In this document: positions 45,471 through 53,735 of the stretch, one piece after another
Numbering within the stretch: position 1 is the stretch's first letter
Layout of the letters: every line of letters starts with the position of its first letter
Assembly (NCBI GenBank): GCA_022842185.1
Contig: JALHQB010000014.1
Coordinates: 1-64,000 of the forward strand
Length of the DNA: 64,000 nt
Source: Acetobacteraceae bacterium
GTDB lineage: Bacteria > Pseudomonadota > Alphaproteobacteria > Acetobacterales > Acetobacteraceae
Direction: 5' to 3'
Translations under genes and position numbers: made by a program
Notes under the pieces: generated by a model
What the model was told of the DNA's origin: nothing
The model's database searches: none
What the model saw: the letters and a program-made list of their open reading frames with translations, nothing else

Positions 45471-46544
45471 ATGAAGCCGCTTTTCGTTTTTCTCTCGACC
45501 GCGATGCTTGGCCTGGCCGCGCCCGCCGCGCAGGCCCAGACCGAGCCATTTCGCATCGTCAATCGTACACCGGGCGCCGCGACCGCGCTGTATGCCGTGC
45601 GCAGCGGCAGGCCGGATTGGGGCGGCAACCTGCTGAACCGCGGGCCGATGCCATCCGGCGGCCAGTTTGCGCTGCGGCCATCCGAGGGGGCGGGCTGCCG
45701 CTTCGACCTGCGGATGGTGCTGCAGGATGGCCAGGAGGTCGTGCGCCGCAACACCGACATCTGCACCGAACGCACGGTGACGATGACCGTCCCGCTGGGC
45801 CTGGCACCCCGCGCCGTGCCGGGCGCCATGCCCGAGGCCAAGCCGCCCGCCGAGGGCGCGGCCGGTGCCCCCGGCCCTGCCACGCCCCCCGGCGCGCGGC
45901 CGAACCCGCGGGCGCGTGCATCGTCGGGAACAGGCTTTGTGGTGGCAAGCGACCGCGTGATGACCAACCATCACGTCGTCGAGGCTTGCTCGCGCATTTT
46001 CATCCGCACCGCCGACAACCGCACCCTGCCGGTCACGCAATCGCCGGTGACGGATGCGCGGCGCGACCTCGCCGTGCTGCGCGTGTCGGGCAACCCGGGC
46101 CCGGTGCTGGCCTTTCGCGCCAATCCCGTGCGCCGGGGGGAAAGCGTCGTGACGTATGGCTTCCCGCTCGCGGGGCTGCTGTCCTCCGGGCCGACGCTGA
46201 CGACCGGCGAGGTCAGCGCGTTGTCGGGCCTCGGCGACAACCAGACCCAGTTCCAGATCAGCGCACCGGTGCAGCAAGGCAATTCCGGCGGGCCGCTGCT
46301 GGACCGGCAGGGGCATGTGATCGGTGTCGTGGTGTCCAAGCTGAATGCGGCGCGCGTCGCGCAGCGCACCGGCGACATTCCGCAGAACGTCAACTTCGCG
46401 GTGAAGGGCAGCGAGGCCTTGGACTTCCTGCGCCGCAACAACGTCACGCCAGTCATGCGCGAAAGCCCCAATGGGGAACGCAGCGCCGCAGAAATCGGCG
46501 AGCAGGTGCACGCGTCCACGGTGATGATCCGGTGTGAACGGTAA
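45471..46544 (+). CDS. Secreted trypsin-like serine protease with N-terminal accessory domain
   Basis: A 357-residue periplasmic or secreted protease. Residues 1-22 are a signal peptide. ~24-108 are an accessory domain shared with the upstream protein. ~110-148 are a Pro/Ala-rich linker. ~150-357 are a chymotrypsin-fold (DegP-like) catalytic domain. The catalytic triad is H168 in TNHHVVE, D199 in RRDLAVL and S272 in GNSGGPLL. No PDZ domain follows, unlike DegP/DegS. Cleavage specificity is unknown. The pair with the upstream gene and their near-identical front domains suggest duplication or splitting of this domain and a functional link. Confidence 0.87.
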   Translation: MKPLFVFLSTAMLGLAAPAAQAQTEPFRIVNRTPGAATALYAVRSGRPDWGGNLLNRGPMPSGGQFALRPSEGAGCRFDLRMVLQDGQEVVRRNTDICTERTVTMTVPLGLAPRAVPGAMPEAKPPAEGAAGAPGPATPPGARPNPRARASSGTGFVVASDRVMTNHHVVEACSRIFIRTADNRTLPVTQSPVTDARRDLAVLRVSGNPGPVLAFRANPVRRGESVVTYGFPLAGLLSSGPTLTTGEVSALSGLGDNQTQFQISAPVQQGNSGGPLLDRQGHVIGVVVSKLNAARVAQRTGDIPQNVNFAVKGSEALDFLRRNNVTPVMRESPNGERSAAEIGEQVHASTVMIRCER

Positions 46545-46547
46545 GGG

Positions 46548-46862
46548 TGGAGGGGCGCTGCCCTTCCAAACCACCCCGCCAGGGACCAGCGGGTCCCTGG
46601 ACCGCGGAACCTTGGCGTTGGTCACGCAGGGCGATCCTCACCCGGTACAATGCCAAGAACACGGCAATTACCTTGGCTCCGATCGACGGTCGGTACGCAC
46701 GAAAACGCAACCTCGATTCTGGTGCTGATCGAGGAAATTCGGCCGGCGGAACAGGGTTCCGACCCTGGCACGCAAAGCACCAATTGCCCGCGGTCCAGGA
46801 GCCCGTTGGCTCCTGGCGGGGTGGCTTGGAAGGGCGGCGCCCCTCCAATCTCCCCTCCTCCC
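46548..46862. repeat. Family A composite inverted repeat, copy A5
   Basis: This fills the 322-base gap between the convergent protease and exonuclease genes. Left arm: GGAGGGGCGCTGCCCTTCC, AAACCACCCCGCC, AGGGACCAGCGGGTCCCTGGACCGCGG, AACCTTGGCG. Right arm: CCGCGGTCCAGGAGCCCGTTGGCTCCTGGCGGGGTGGCTTGGAAGGGCGGCGCCCCTCC (46789-46847). The core (about 170 bases, with CGATCCTCACCCGG, CCTCGATTCTGGTGCTGATCGAGG and GGGTTCCGACCCTGG hairpins) has no resemblance to a gene. Confidence 0.78.
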
Positions 46863-46866
46863 CGGA

Positions 46867-47673
46867 TCAACTCTCGGCCAGGCGCTCCGCGATGGCGGCA
46901 TGATCCGCCAGGTGCGGCTCCGCCCTGTGCTCCTCGAGATAGGCTGCGAAGGCGCCGAACGATTGACGCGCCGCATCCTGTGGCAATGCGCCCGTTGCCT
47001 GCCAGAAGCGCAACAGCAGGAGCCAGGTCGCGGCGACGTCCGTCTCGCAGTATTCCGCCACCTCCGCGCCGCGGCCGGCCAGCATCGCCGGTTCAACCTC
47101 CGCCCCGTGCATGCCGGCCTTGGCGGTCAGGCCGATGAGCGCGCAGGCCTCCGCCAGGGACGGCATGGGTGATGCCCGGAACCCTGAAAGCCGGTCCGCC
47201 AGGTCCAGATGGTCCTTGCCATACCGGTAGCCGTAATCCCGCCCGTTCCCGCCGTTCAACGACGGCATGGCAACCCCCGTAGCGATCGCGCGGTACCGCA
47301 GCACCGGCAGGTCGAAGCCGGAGGTGTTGAACCCCGCCAGTATCGGCGCCGGCCGCTGCGAAAGCGTCCGCTCGAACAGCGCCAGGATCTCGGCTTCGGC
47401 GGTGTCCCCGACGTGGCGTGCGGCCATGCGCCTGGTGCGCCAAGGGCCGTCCATGTCCTCTCGTTCGGCAACAAGCAGGGCCAGACAGGCCAGCGCGTGA
47501 AGCGGCGGCTTCACGAAGGCCGTGGCGGGGTCCTGTCCGTCCCGCGCATAGCGCGCGCCAAGTCGCGCCCGCAGCGCGGTGTCGTCGATTCCCTCCGCCT
47601 CATCGCCCAGCAGGGCGCGGCCGGCGGCAAGGTCGGGCACGGTTTCAATATCGAAGACGACGACGCGTTGCAT
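46867..47673 (-). CDS. DEDDy-type 3'-5' exonuclease (PolB-like)
   Basis: A 268-residue predicted exonuclease of the PolB-like 3'-5' exonuclease family. Exo I is FDIETVP with D8 and E10. Exo II is GFNTSGFDLPVLRYR with a catalytic Asp. The Exo III-type segment is HGAEVEPAMLAGRGAEVAEYCETDVAATWLLLLRF with the Tyr and Asp pair of DEDDy enzymes. It would degrade single-stranded DNA from the 3' end in a two-metal mechanism, perhaps in repair or DNA end processing. The start at 47673 is chosen; an ATG at 47682 adds three residues. It follows the MFS gene by about 20 bases. Confidence 0.85.
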   Translation of the reverse strand: MQRVVVFDIETVPDLAAGRALLGDEAEGIDDTALRARLGARYARDGQDPATAFVKPPLHALACLALLVAEREDMDGPWRTRRMAARHVGDTAEAEILALFERTLSQRPAPILAGFNTSGFDLPVLRYRAIATGVAMPSLNGGNGRDYGYRYGKDHLDLADRLSGFRASPMPSLAEACALIGLTAKAGMHGAEVEPAMLAGRGAEVAEYCETDVAATWLLLLRFWQATGALPQDAARQSFGAFAAYLEEHRAEPHLADHAAIAERLAES

Positions 47674-47692
47674 GCCATCCATGCTGCGCGCG

Positions 47693-48844
47693 CTATCGTG
47701 CCCGGCGCAACAGCAGCACCCCCAGCACCGCCGACAGCGCCGCCGCCCCCACCCAGAACCCGCCCAGAGCCGCGGGCGCCCCGAAGGCATCCACCGCAAG
47801 GCCGGTGAGCAATGGGGGGCCGCCGAAACCGGCATGCGCGACCAGGAAGACGCCGGCCGCGGCGCGCGCCCGGTCGTCACCCGACGCTGCCTCGGACGCA
47901 GCGGCCAAGGCACCGACGAACAGGAAGCCATAGGCCGCCGTGCCGACCAGCGCCCCGCCCGCCAGCAGCAGGGGCAGCGAGGCGCCCAGCGTTCCGGCCA
48001 GCAGCAGCGCCGCACCCAGCACCAGCACCGGAAGCCCAACCAGCGACATCCGCCGGGCCGGCAGCCGTCCGATCACCTGCTGCACGCTGGCGCCCGACAG
48101 GATCATGAAGCAGACGGCGAGCGGCCCAAGACGCGGATACCCTGCCGCCGCCAGCGCCGATGGCACCGAGGTCAGCGCGACCCCTGTCACGCTCCAGGCG
48201 ACGAACATCGCGAAGGATGAGGCCACTGTGCCGCGTGGGAAGGCTGGCACGCGCAGCCAGGCCACCCGCGTGGTCGGACGGTGGTCCGGCAACGTGGCCA
48301 CGATCGGCACCAGCAGTGCCGCGGCGGCGATGTGCAGCCAGAAGGTGACCGGCGGTTCTGCGTCGCCCAGCAGCCACAGGGCGGACAGCGTGGCCAGTCC
48401 ACCGGTTGCGAAGGACCCCGCGGTGGCCAGCGCCATCAGGCGCGCGGCGTTCCGGCCGGCTTCGGGCCCGCCGGCAAGGTCCGCGGCCCAAGCCGTGGCG
48501 CCGCCGGCGACCAGCCCGATGGCGAGGCCCTGGAACACGCGCGCGACGGCAAGCGCTGGCAGGCTAGGTGCGACCACCAGCGCGGTGGTCGCCAGTCCGG
48601 CGAAAATGAGGGCCGCCAGCACGCAGGGGCGGCGGCCAAGCCGGTCTGACAATCCGCCGAGCAGCGGCGCGGTGACGATCAGCGTGGTCGCATAGGCGAT
48701 GAAGGCCAGCGCCAACCCGCCCGCCCCGCCGCCATCGCGCGCGGCGTAGGTCGTGAACAGCGGCATGGGCAACGTGGTCGAGACGCCAATGACGAAGACT
48801 GCAGCGCCGATGACGGCGACGCCGCGGTGGGTTGATAGGGTCAT
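47693..48844 (-). CDS. Major facilitator superfamily transporter
   Basis: A 383-residue permease with 12 predicted helices. The first helix is GVAVIGAAVFVIGVSTTLPMPLFTTYAAR, the loop 2-3 motif is GGLSDRLGRRPCVLAALI (MFS motif A), and the second half has VVGRLPARRMSLVGLP-like repeats. It is Ala/Gly/Leu-rich with few charges, like drug/metabolite efflux-type MFS proteins, and ligand-determining residues cannot be identified. The start MTLSTHRG at 48844 was chosen. It is placed 20 bases before the exonuclease gene and may share its transcript. A family A half-repeat lies upstream. Confidence 0.87.
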   Translation of the reverse strand: MTLSTHRGVAVIGAAVFVIGVSTTLPMPLFTTYAARDGGGAGGLALAFIAYATTLIVTAPLLGGLSDRLGRRPCVLAALIFAGLATTALVVAPSLPALAVARVFQGLAIGLVAGGATAWAADLAGGPEAGRNAARLMALATAGSFATGGLATLSALWLLGDAEPPVTFWLHIAAAALLVPIVATLPDHRPTTRVAWLRVPAFPRGTVASSFAMFVAWSVTGVALTSVPSALAAAGYPRLGPLAVCFMILSGASVQQVIGRLPARRMSLVGLPVLVLGAALLLAGTLGASLPLLLAGGALVGTAAYGFLFVGALAAASEAASGDDRARAAAGVFLVAHAGFGGPPLLTGLAVDAFGAPAALGGFWVGAAALSAVLGVLLLRRAR

Positions 48845-48974
48845 GCGCGGAGTCCGACGGAATCGAGCTTCTCCATTCCGCCCGACCAAAGAGGCGCTTG
48901 CCATGCGAGAGCCATCGCATGGGCCATGTCGGTCAGGACGCGCTCCAAGAGGCGGAATCCCCAGCCTGTCCAAC

Positions 48975-49043
48975 ACCAAGTCGAGGTTTCCAAAGGCCTT
49001 AAGCGTTTGGCGGGGTGGTCCGGAGGGGCGGCGCCCCTCGACC
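48975..49043. repeat. Family A repeat, half copy A6
   Basis: Right-arm type: CCAAGTCGAGGTTTCCAAAGGCCTTAAGCGTTTGGCGGGGTGGTCCGGAGGGGCGGCGCCCCTCGACC. It lies in the 316-base gap between the MFS and GMC genes, which are both on the minus strand. The preceding ~100 bases contain no recognised left arm. No protein gene is evident in 48845-49160. Confidence 0.65.
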
Positions 49044-49160
49044 TGTCCCGGCACGCCAGCGATTCATTCGATGAAACGAACGGCATTCGCGCGACATCGG
49101 CGGCGCTGGACGAACACGGATCCTCCCGCCTGCAAGGCCCGGCATGGCGGGGCCGGTGGT

Positions 49161-50816
49161 TCAGGCCATGGCGCCCTGGCGCATGAAGGCGGCGGCACGT
49201 TCGGCCACCAGCATCACGGCCGGCTGGATGTTCGGCGACGGGATCAGCGGGAAGGCGGAGGCATCGGCGACGCGCAAGCCCCCGATGCCGCGCAGCCGAA
49301 GCTGCGGATCGAGCACGGCCATCGGGTCGTTGCCCATCTTCGCCGTGCCGCAGGGATGGAAGACGGTTCCGGCCGTGGCGCGGATGTTGTCGATGATCGC
49401 CTCGTCGGTCGTCGCGTCGGGTCCCGGGCGCAGTTCCTGCTCGATCAGCGCGGCGAGCGGCGCCTGCGCGGCGACGCGGCGTGCCAGCCGCGCGGCGCCG
49501 AGCATCAGTCGGATGTCGTTCGGGTGGTCGAGGTAGTTGGCGCGGATGCCGGGCTTGTCGGCGGCATCGGGGGATTTGAGGAACACCTCTCCGCGGCTGT
49601 CGGGGCGACAGGGACCGTAGTTGAACATGAAGCCGGGGAAGTCGTGCAGGCCCGCTTCGTAGGAGAAAGTGGAGAAATTCACGAACAGGAACTGGATCTC
49701 CGCTTCCTCGGCGCCCGGCGTGACCCGGGCGAAGGCGTTGGCTTCGCCGGCGCCGATCGCCAGCGGGCCGGCGCGCGAGAGCAGGTAGTCGAGCCCCATC
49801 TTCGCCTTGCGGACGGGAGAGCGCATGATCTCGTTCAGCGTGCCGCAGGGCCTGGATCGATAGATGAATTTCGCGATCAGGTGGTCTTGCAGGTTTCGGC
49901 CCACACCGGGGCTGTGGTGCACCACAGGGATGCCAAGCGCCTGCAGCGCGGCGCCATCGCCGATCCCTGATAGCATGAGCAGCTTCGGTGTCTCGATGGC
50001 ACCGGCGGAACAGACGATTTCGCGCGCCGCGCGGAAGGTGACGGGCTGGCCGTTCTGCCGCGCCTCGACAGCAACGGCGCGGCCGTCTTCGACGACGATG
50101 CGCGTTGCCAATACGCCCGTTTCGACGCGCAAATTGCCGCGTGACATCGCCGGGCGGAGGTACTCCCTCGCGGTCGAGGACCGCGTGCCGCCATTGACGT
50201 TGAGCTGCACCGGCCCGGCGCCATCGATCGGGCGGCCATTGTTCCAATCGGCGTTGCGCGGAAGCCCGGCGGCGACACAGGCGTCGACGAAGGCGGAAGC
50301 GGCCGGCGCCATCTTCCGCGGTTCGCGTACATGGATCGCGCCAGACGCGCCGCGCGCCGGATCGGGCGCGCCATCCCAATGTTCGATGCGGCGGAAGACG
50401 GGTTCGACATCCTGGTGGGACCAGCCCGTGGCACCAGCCTGCGCCCAGCGGTCGTAGTCGTGCGGTGAGCCCCGCAGGAACACCAACCCGTTCACGCTGC
50501 CCGACCCACCGAGCACCTTGCCGCGCGGCCAGTGGATACGGCGGTCCTTCAGGTTCGGTTCGGGTTCGGTTTCGTAGCGCCAATCGTACTTGCCGCTGCC
50601 GTACAACTTCGCGTAGCCGGCCGGCAGGCTGATCCAGATGTCGCGATCCGGCGGGCCAGCTTCGAGCAGCAGCACGCGGCAGCCGGGATCCTCCGACAGC
50701 CGCGCGGCGAGGATGCAGCCGGCGGACCCGCCGCCGACGATGACGATGTCCGCGTCTCCCGTCGCCTGGCCTGGCCGGCCGGGATTCTGGGGCTGCGCGG
50801 CTGCGGGCGGGGTCAC
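49161..50816 (-). CDS. GMC-family flavoprotein oxidoreductase (choline-dehydrogenase-like)
   Basis: A 551-residue FAD enzyme. The ADP-binding motif is DADIVIVGGGSAGCILAARLSEDP (~24-47). The GMC signature 1 region is RGKVLGGSGSVNGLVFLRG, signature 2 is CSAGAIETPKLLMLSGIG, and the catalytic His is in TVFHPCGTAKMG with the partner Asn in PSPNIQPAVMLVAERAA. It would oxidise an alcohol to an aldehyde or acid. Its GTG start (50816) overlaps the stop of the upstream Bug-binding-protein gene by four bases (GTGA), so the two are translationally coupled; a longer frame upstream lies in the Bug gene and is spurious. Confidence 0.9.
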   Translation of the reverse strand: MTPPAAAQPQNPGRPGQATGDADIVIVGGGSAGCILAARLSEDPGCRVLLLEAGPPDRDIWISLPAGYAKLYGSGKYDWRYETEPEPNLKDRRIHWPRGKVLGGSGSVNGLVFLRGSPHDYDRWAQAGATGWSHQDVEPVFRRIEHWDGAPDPARGASGAIHVREPRKMAPAASAFVDACVAAGLPRNADWNNGRPIDGAGPVQLNVNGGTRSSTAREYLRPAMSRGNLRVETGVLATRIVVEDGRAVAVEARQNGQPVTFRAAREIVCSAGAIETPKLLMLSGIGDGAALQALGIPVVHHSPGVGRNLQDHLIAKFIYRSRPCGTLNEIMRSPVRKAKMGLDYLLSRAGPLAIGAGEANAFARVTPGAEEAEIQFLFVNFSTFSYEAGLHDFPGFMFNYGPCRPDSRGEVFLKSPDAADKPGIRANYLDHPNDIRLMLGAARLARRVAAQAPLAALIEQELRPGPDATTDEAIIDNIRATAGTVFHPCGTAKMGNDPMAVLDPQLRLRGIGGLRVADASAFPLIPSPNIQPAVMLVAERAAAFMRQGAMA

Positions 50817-51802
50817 GATTCCATACGCACGCCCGTGCGGTCCACCACGCCCTTGAACTTGTCGAGCTCCGACTGGAAGAAGGCGCGCGTATCGGCCGGC
50901 GTGTTTGCCCGCGTGTAGGGCGTGATGCCGGCGACAAGGAAGCGATCCTTGAGCTGCTGGTCCCGCAGGGCGCTGTTGATGGCGCGGTTCAGCGCCTCCG
51001 TTACCGGGGCAGGCATGCGCGGGGGGCCGACAACGGCGAACCAATTGCCGATGTCGAAACCCGGTATGCCCGATTCCGCCAGGGTCGGCGTGTTCGGGAA
51101 GGCGGGAAAGCGTTCGAGGCCGGTGATGGCGATGCCGCGGACGCGATTGTCGCGCACCTGCGCTGCCGCCGAGGCCAGCACCGCCACGCCCCAGGCGGTT
51201 TCCCCACGCGCGATGCTTTCGACCATCAGCCCGCCCGACCGGTACGGCACATGGGCGAACTTGCCGCCCAGCCCGAGGGAGACGGCGACCGATTCCGCCG
51301 CGAAGTGCGGGATGGACCCCACGCCCGACGACGCATACGGCATGTCATCCTGCGGCCCGGCACGCAGCTTCTGCACTGCCTCGGCAGCGGTGGCGGCGGG
51401 GAAATCCGGCTTGGCGATCAGGATCAACGGCCCGTTCGCCACCACCGCGACATGGGTGAAGTCGGCCATCGGGTCATATCGCGTCCCGCCCTGCATCGCG
51501 TGCGGGATCAGCGCGTGGGACGAAGCCTCGTTGAGCATCAGGATATGGCCATCGGCCGGTTGGCGGCGCAGCCAATCCGACGCGACGGTCCCCGAGGCAC
51601 CAGGCCGGTTTTCCACCACGACACGCCCGTTCGGCCCCAGGAAGCTCTGCATCCGGTCCCCGAGCAGCCGCGCCGTGATGTCGGTGGACCCGCCCGGGGC
51701 GAAGCCGCTGACCAGCGTGACCGCACGATCGGGGAAGGACTGCGCGCGCGCGATGGCGGGCAGGGCGAGGACGGGAAGGGCGATCAGGCTCCGGCGGTTC
51801 AT
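50813..51802 (-). CDS. Bug/TctC-family solute-binding protein coupled to a GMC enzyme
   Basis: A 329-residue secreted binding protein. It has a signal peptide (MNRRSLIALPVLALPAIARAQ, ~1-21) and Bug signatures VSGFAPGGSTDITARLLGDRM, VVENRPGASGTVASDWLRRQPADGH, and KPDFPAATAAEAVQKLRAGPQ. The stop overlaps the GMC start. That pairing suggests the bound ligand is the GMC substrate or its product, which is inference. An in-frame Met upstream (51838) would add 12 residues and break the signal peptide. Confidence 0.9.
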   Translation of the reverse strand: MNRRSLIALPVLALPAIARAQSFPDRAVTLVSGFAPGGSTDITARLLGDRMQSFLGPNGRVVVENRPGASGTVASDWLRRQPADGHILMLNEASSHALIPHAMQGGTRYDPMADFTHVAVVANGPLILIAKPDFPAATAAEAVQKLRAGPQDDMPYASSGVGSIPHFAAESVAVSLGLGGKFAHVPYRSGGLMVESIARGETAWGVAVLASAAAQVRDNRVRGIAITGLERFPAFPNTPTLAESGIPGFDIGNWFAVVGPPRMPAPVTEALNRAINSALRDQQLKDRFLVAGITPYTRANTPADTRAFFQSELDKFKGVVDRTGVRMES

Positions 51803-51879
51803 TCTGGCGTTGTCCCTGTGATTCTTGGTTGTGGGCACAGGGAAGCCCCGAATGGCGGCCGAGACAAGCCGCCCGTTGG

Positions 51880-51915
51880 AGGCGGATCGCGCCTGACTGA
51901 TCCCGGGCAGGCGCG
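51880..51915. repeat. Family B palindromic repeat, degenerate copy B5
   Basis: GGATCGCGCCTGACTGATCCCGGGCAGGCGCGG matches the family with a shorter and imperfect right arm. It lies between the Bug gene start and the end of the DUF1345 gene. No other feature is seen in 51803-51922. Confidence 0.7.
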
Positions 51916-51922
51916 GCTTGCC

Positions 51923-52549
51923 CTAGCCCCCCGCCGTGCCGGCCAGCACGTTCACCGTCAGGCCGATGATCGCGGCATTGAACGCGAAGGAGGCCAGGGC
52001 ATGGGCCAGCACCATCCGGCGCATCGCGGGGGAGGATGTGGTGACGTCCGACACCTGCGCCGTCATGCCGATGGTGAAGGCCAGATACAGGAACTCCAGC
52101 CAGTCGGGATGACCGCCGCCAGGGAAATCGATCCCGCCCTCCGACAGCACATACAGATGCGCGTAATGCGCGGCGAATAGGATGTGCAGGTAGAACCATG
52201 ACAGCGTGATCGTCACCATGCCCAGGGGCAGGGAATAGGCGGCGCGCGCATGGCCGCCGATCTCGAAGACGACGCCGAACAGCGATGCCAGCGCCGCCGT
52301 CAGCGCGGCCGCGATCAACGCCCAGCGACTGTTCTCGACCTGCTCGGCATGGTCGCGCATGTGGTCGCGCGGTGTCGCGACCAGATGCCGCAGCAGCACG
52401 CCGGCATGCGTCGCGGCACCCACGCACCAGCCGCCCAGCACAGCCGCCCGGATCGTGAAGCCCGGGATCAGCGTCGCCAGGGCGCTTGCACCCAGGAATG
52501 CGGCGACTGCGAGGAGAAGCCCGGGCCGTTCGCGAAGACCTGATTGCAT
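51923..52549 (-). CDS. DUF1345 membrane protein
   Basis: A 208-residue integral membrane protein with about five or six hydrophobic segments: LLLAVAAFLGASALATLIPGF, RAAVLGGWCVGAATHAGVLL, WALIAAALTAALASLFGVVFEI, LPLGMVTITLSWFYLHILFAAHYAHLY and a C-terminal pair. The HYAHLY block and GGIDFPGGGHPDWLEFLYLAFTIGMTAQVSDV are hallmarks of DUF1345 proteins, whose function is not established. Its start shares one base with the stop of the threonine-dehydratase gene (TGATG), so the two are coupled. Confidence 0.85.
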   Translation of the reverse strand: MQSGLRERPGLLLAVAAFLGASALATLIPGFTIRAAVLGGWCVGAATHAGVLLRHLVATPRDHMRDHAEQVENSRWALIAAALTAALASLFGVVFEIGGHARAAYSLPLGMVTITLSWFYLHILFAAHYAHLYVLSEGGIDFPGGGHPDWLEFLYLAFTIGMTAQVSDVTTSSPAMRRMVLAHALASFAFNAAIIGLTVNVLAGTAGG

Positions 52550-53529
52550 CAGGCCGCGAGCGCGCGGGCGAAGACCGCCGGATCGACATTGCCGCCACTC
52601 AGCAGAACGCCGATCACCCCGCCCTTGGCCGTCACCTTGCCGGCCAGTACCGCGGCGAGTGCCACCGCCCCACCCGGTTCGACCACCACCTTCAGATGTT
52701 CGAAGGCGAAGCGCATGGCCCGGAAGACTTCCGCTTCGGTCACCACGATGCCCCCCGCCAGGTGGCGGTGGTTGATGGCGAAGGTCAACGCGCCGGGCTG
52801 CTTCGACAGCAGCGCGTCGCACAACCCGCTGCCGGGCGTCGCGTTGGGGACGGGGTGCCCGGCTTCCAGCGACAGGCGCGTGTCGTCCCAGCCCTCGGGT
52901 TCCACGGCGAAGATCTCGGCGCGCGGCGCCAGCGCCTCGAAGGACAAGACGCAGCCGGCGGTCAGCCCACCGCCGCCGGTGCAGACGGCGAAGGCATCCA
53001 GTGTGAAGCCGAGTGCTGCGGCATCCTCGATCAACTCGAGAGCCGCGGTCCCCTGGCCCGCGATGACATGCGGGTGATCGAAGGGCGGGATGACGGTGGC
53101 GCCGCGTTCGGCCGCGAGTTTCGCGGCCAGGGCGTCGCGGTCGGTGCCGTGGCGGTCATAGGGGATGATCTCGGCACCCCAACGGCGCGTCGCCTCGACC
53201 TTGATGGCCGGCGCGTCGGAGGGCATGGCGATGGTCGCCTTCATGCCGAGCATGTGGGCCGCCGCCGCACAGCCCTGGGCGTGATTGCCGGAGGAATGGG
53301 TGACGATGCCGCCCTGCCGCGCCGCAGGCGTCATCAGCAACGCGGCGTTGGTCGCGCCGCGCAGCTTGAAGGACCCCGTGCGCTGCAGCGGTTCCGGTTT
53401 CACGAGCACCGCAGCACCCGTCAGGCTGTCGAGCAGCGGGTGGCGCAGCAGGGGCGTATGCACAATGCGGCCGCCCAGGCGTGCGGCAGCGGCGCGGACA
53501 TCGGTGAAATCGGGGAGCATGTCGTTCAT
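52549..53529 (-). CDS. Threonine/serine dehydratase (PLP fold type II)
   Basis: A 326-residue single-domain PLP enzyme. The lysine forming the Schiff base is K55 in GSFKLRGATNA, the phosphate and substrate loop is SSGNHAQG, and the glycine-rich PLP-phosphate site is CTGGGGLTAGC. It lacks the C-terminal regulatory ACT-like domain of biosynthetic IlvA, so a catabolic threonine/serine deaminase or racemase/dehydratase is more likely. GGAAGGA sits just before the ATG. The gene overlaps a DUF1345 membrane gene, and is divergent from the ABC sugar-type importer with a 206-base intergenic promoter region. Confidence 0.88.
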   Translation of the reverse strand: MNDMLPDFTDVRAAAARLGGRIVHTPLLRHPLLDSLTGAAVLVKPEPLQRTGSFKLRGATNAALLMTPAARQGGIVTHSSGNHAQGCAAAAHMLGMKATIAMPSDAPAIKVEATRRWGAEIIPYDRHGTDRDALAAKLAAERGATVIPPFDHPHVIAGQGTAALELIEDAAALGFTLDAFAVCTGGGGLTAGCVLSFEALAPRAEIFAVEPEGWDDTRLSLEAGHPVPNATPGSGLCDALLSKQPGALTFAINHRHLAGGIVVTEAEVFRAMRFAFEHLKVVVEPGGAVALAAVLAGKVTAKGGVIGVLLSGGNVDPAVFARALAA

Positions 53530-53735
53530 TTGTGAGTCCTTCCGGCGAGCATCGGCACGACGGTTACACGTCAGACTGCTTCGGCAGCGAAAAGGCAACA
53601 AGCGGGCATCTGCCTGTCCGTTGGGCAATGCCGAATCCGTTCTTTCCAGTGGTTGCCATGCATCGTTTCCCCTGCCTAACCTGCATGCTCGGAAATGGAC
53701 CCGTGTGAGGTTCATCCGGGAGGTTGGAGAGAAAC

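Noticed and set aside
44916-46544. Toxin-antitoxin or effector-immunity pair
   Set aside because: Both proteins have signal peptides and a shared domain; there is no toxin motif and the catalytic part is an ordinary trypsin-like protease, so a binding or inhibitory relation is a better description.
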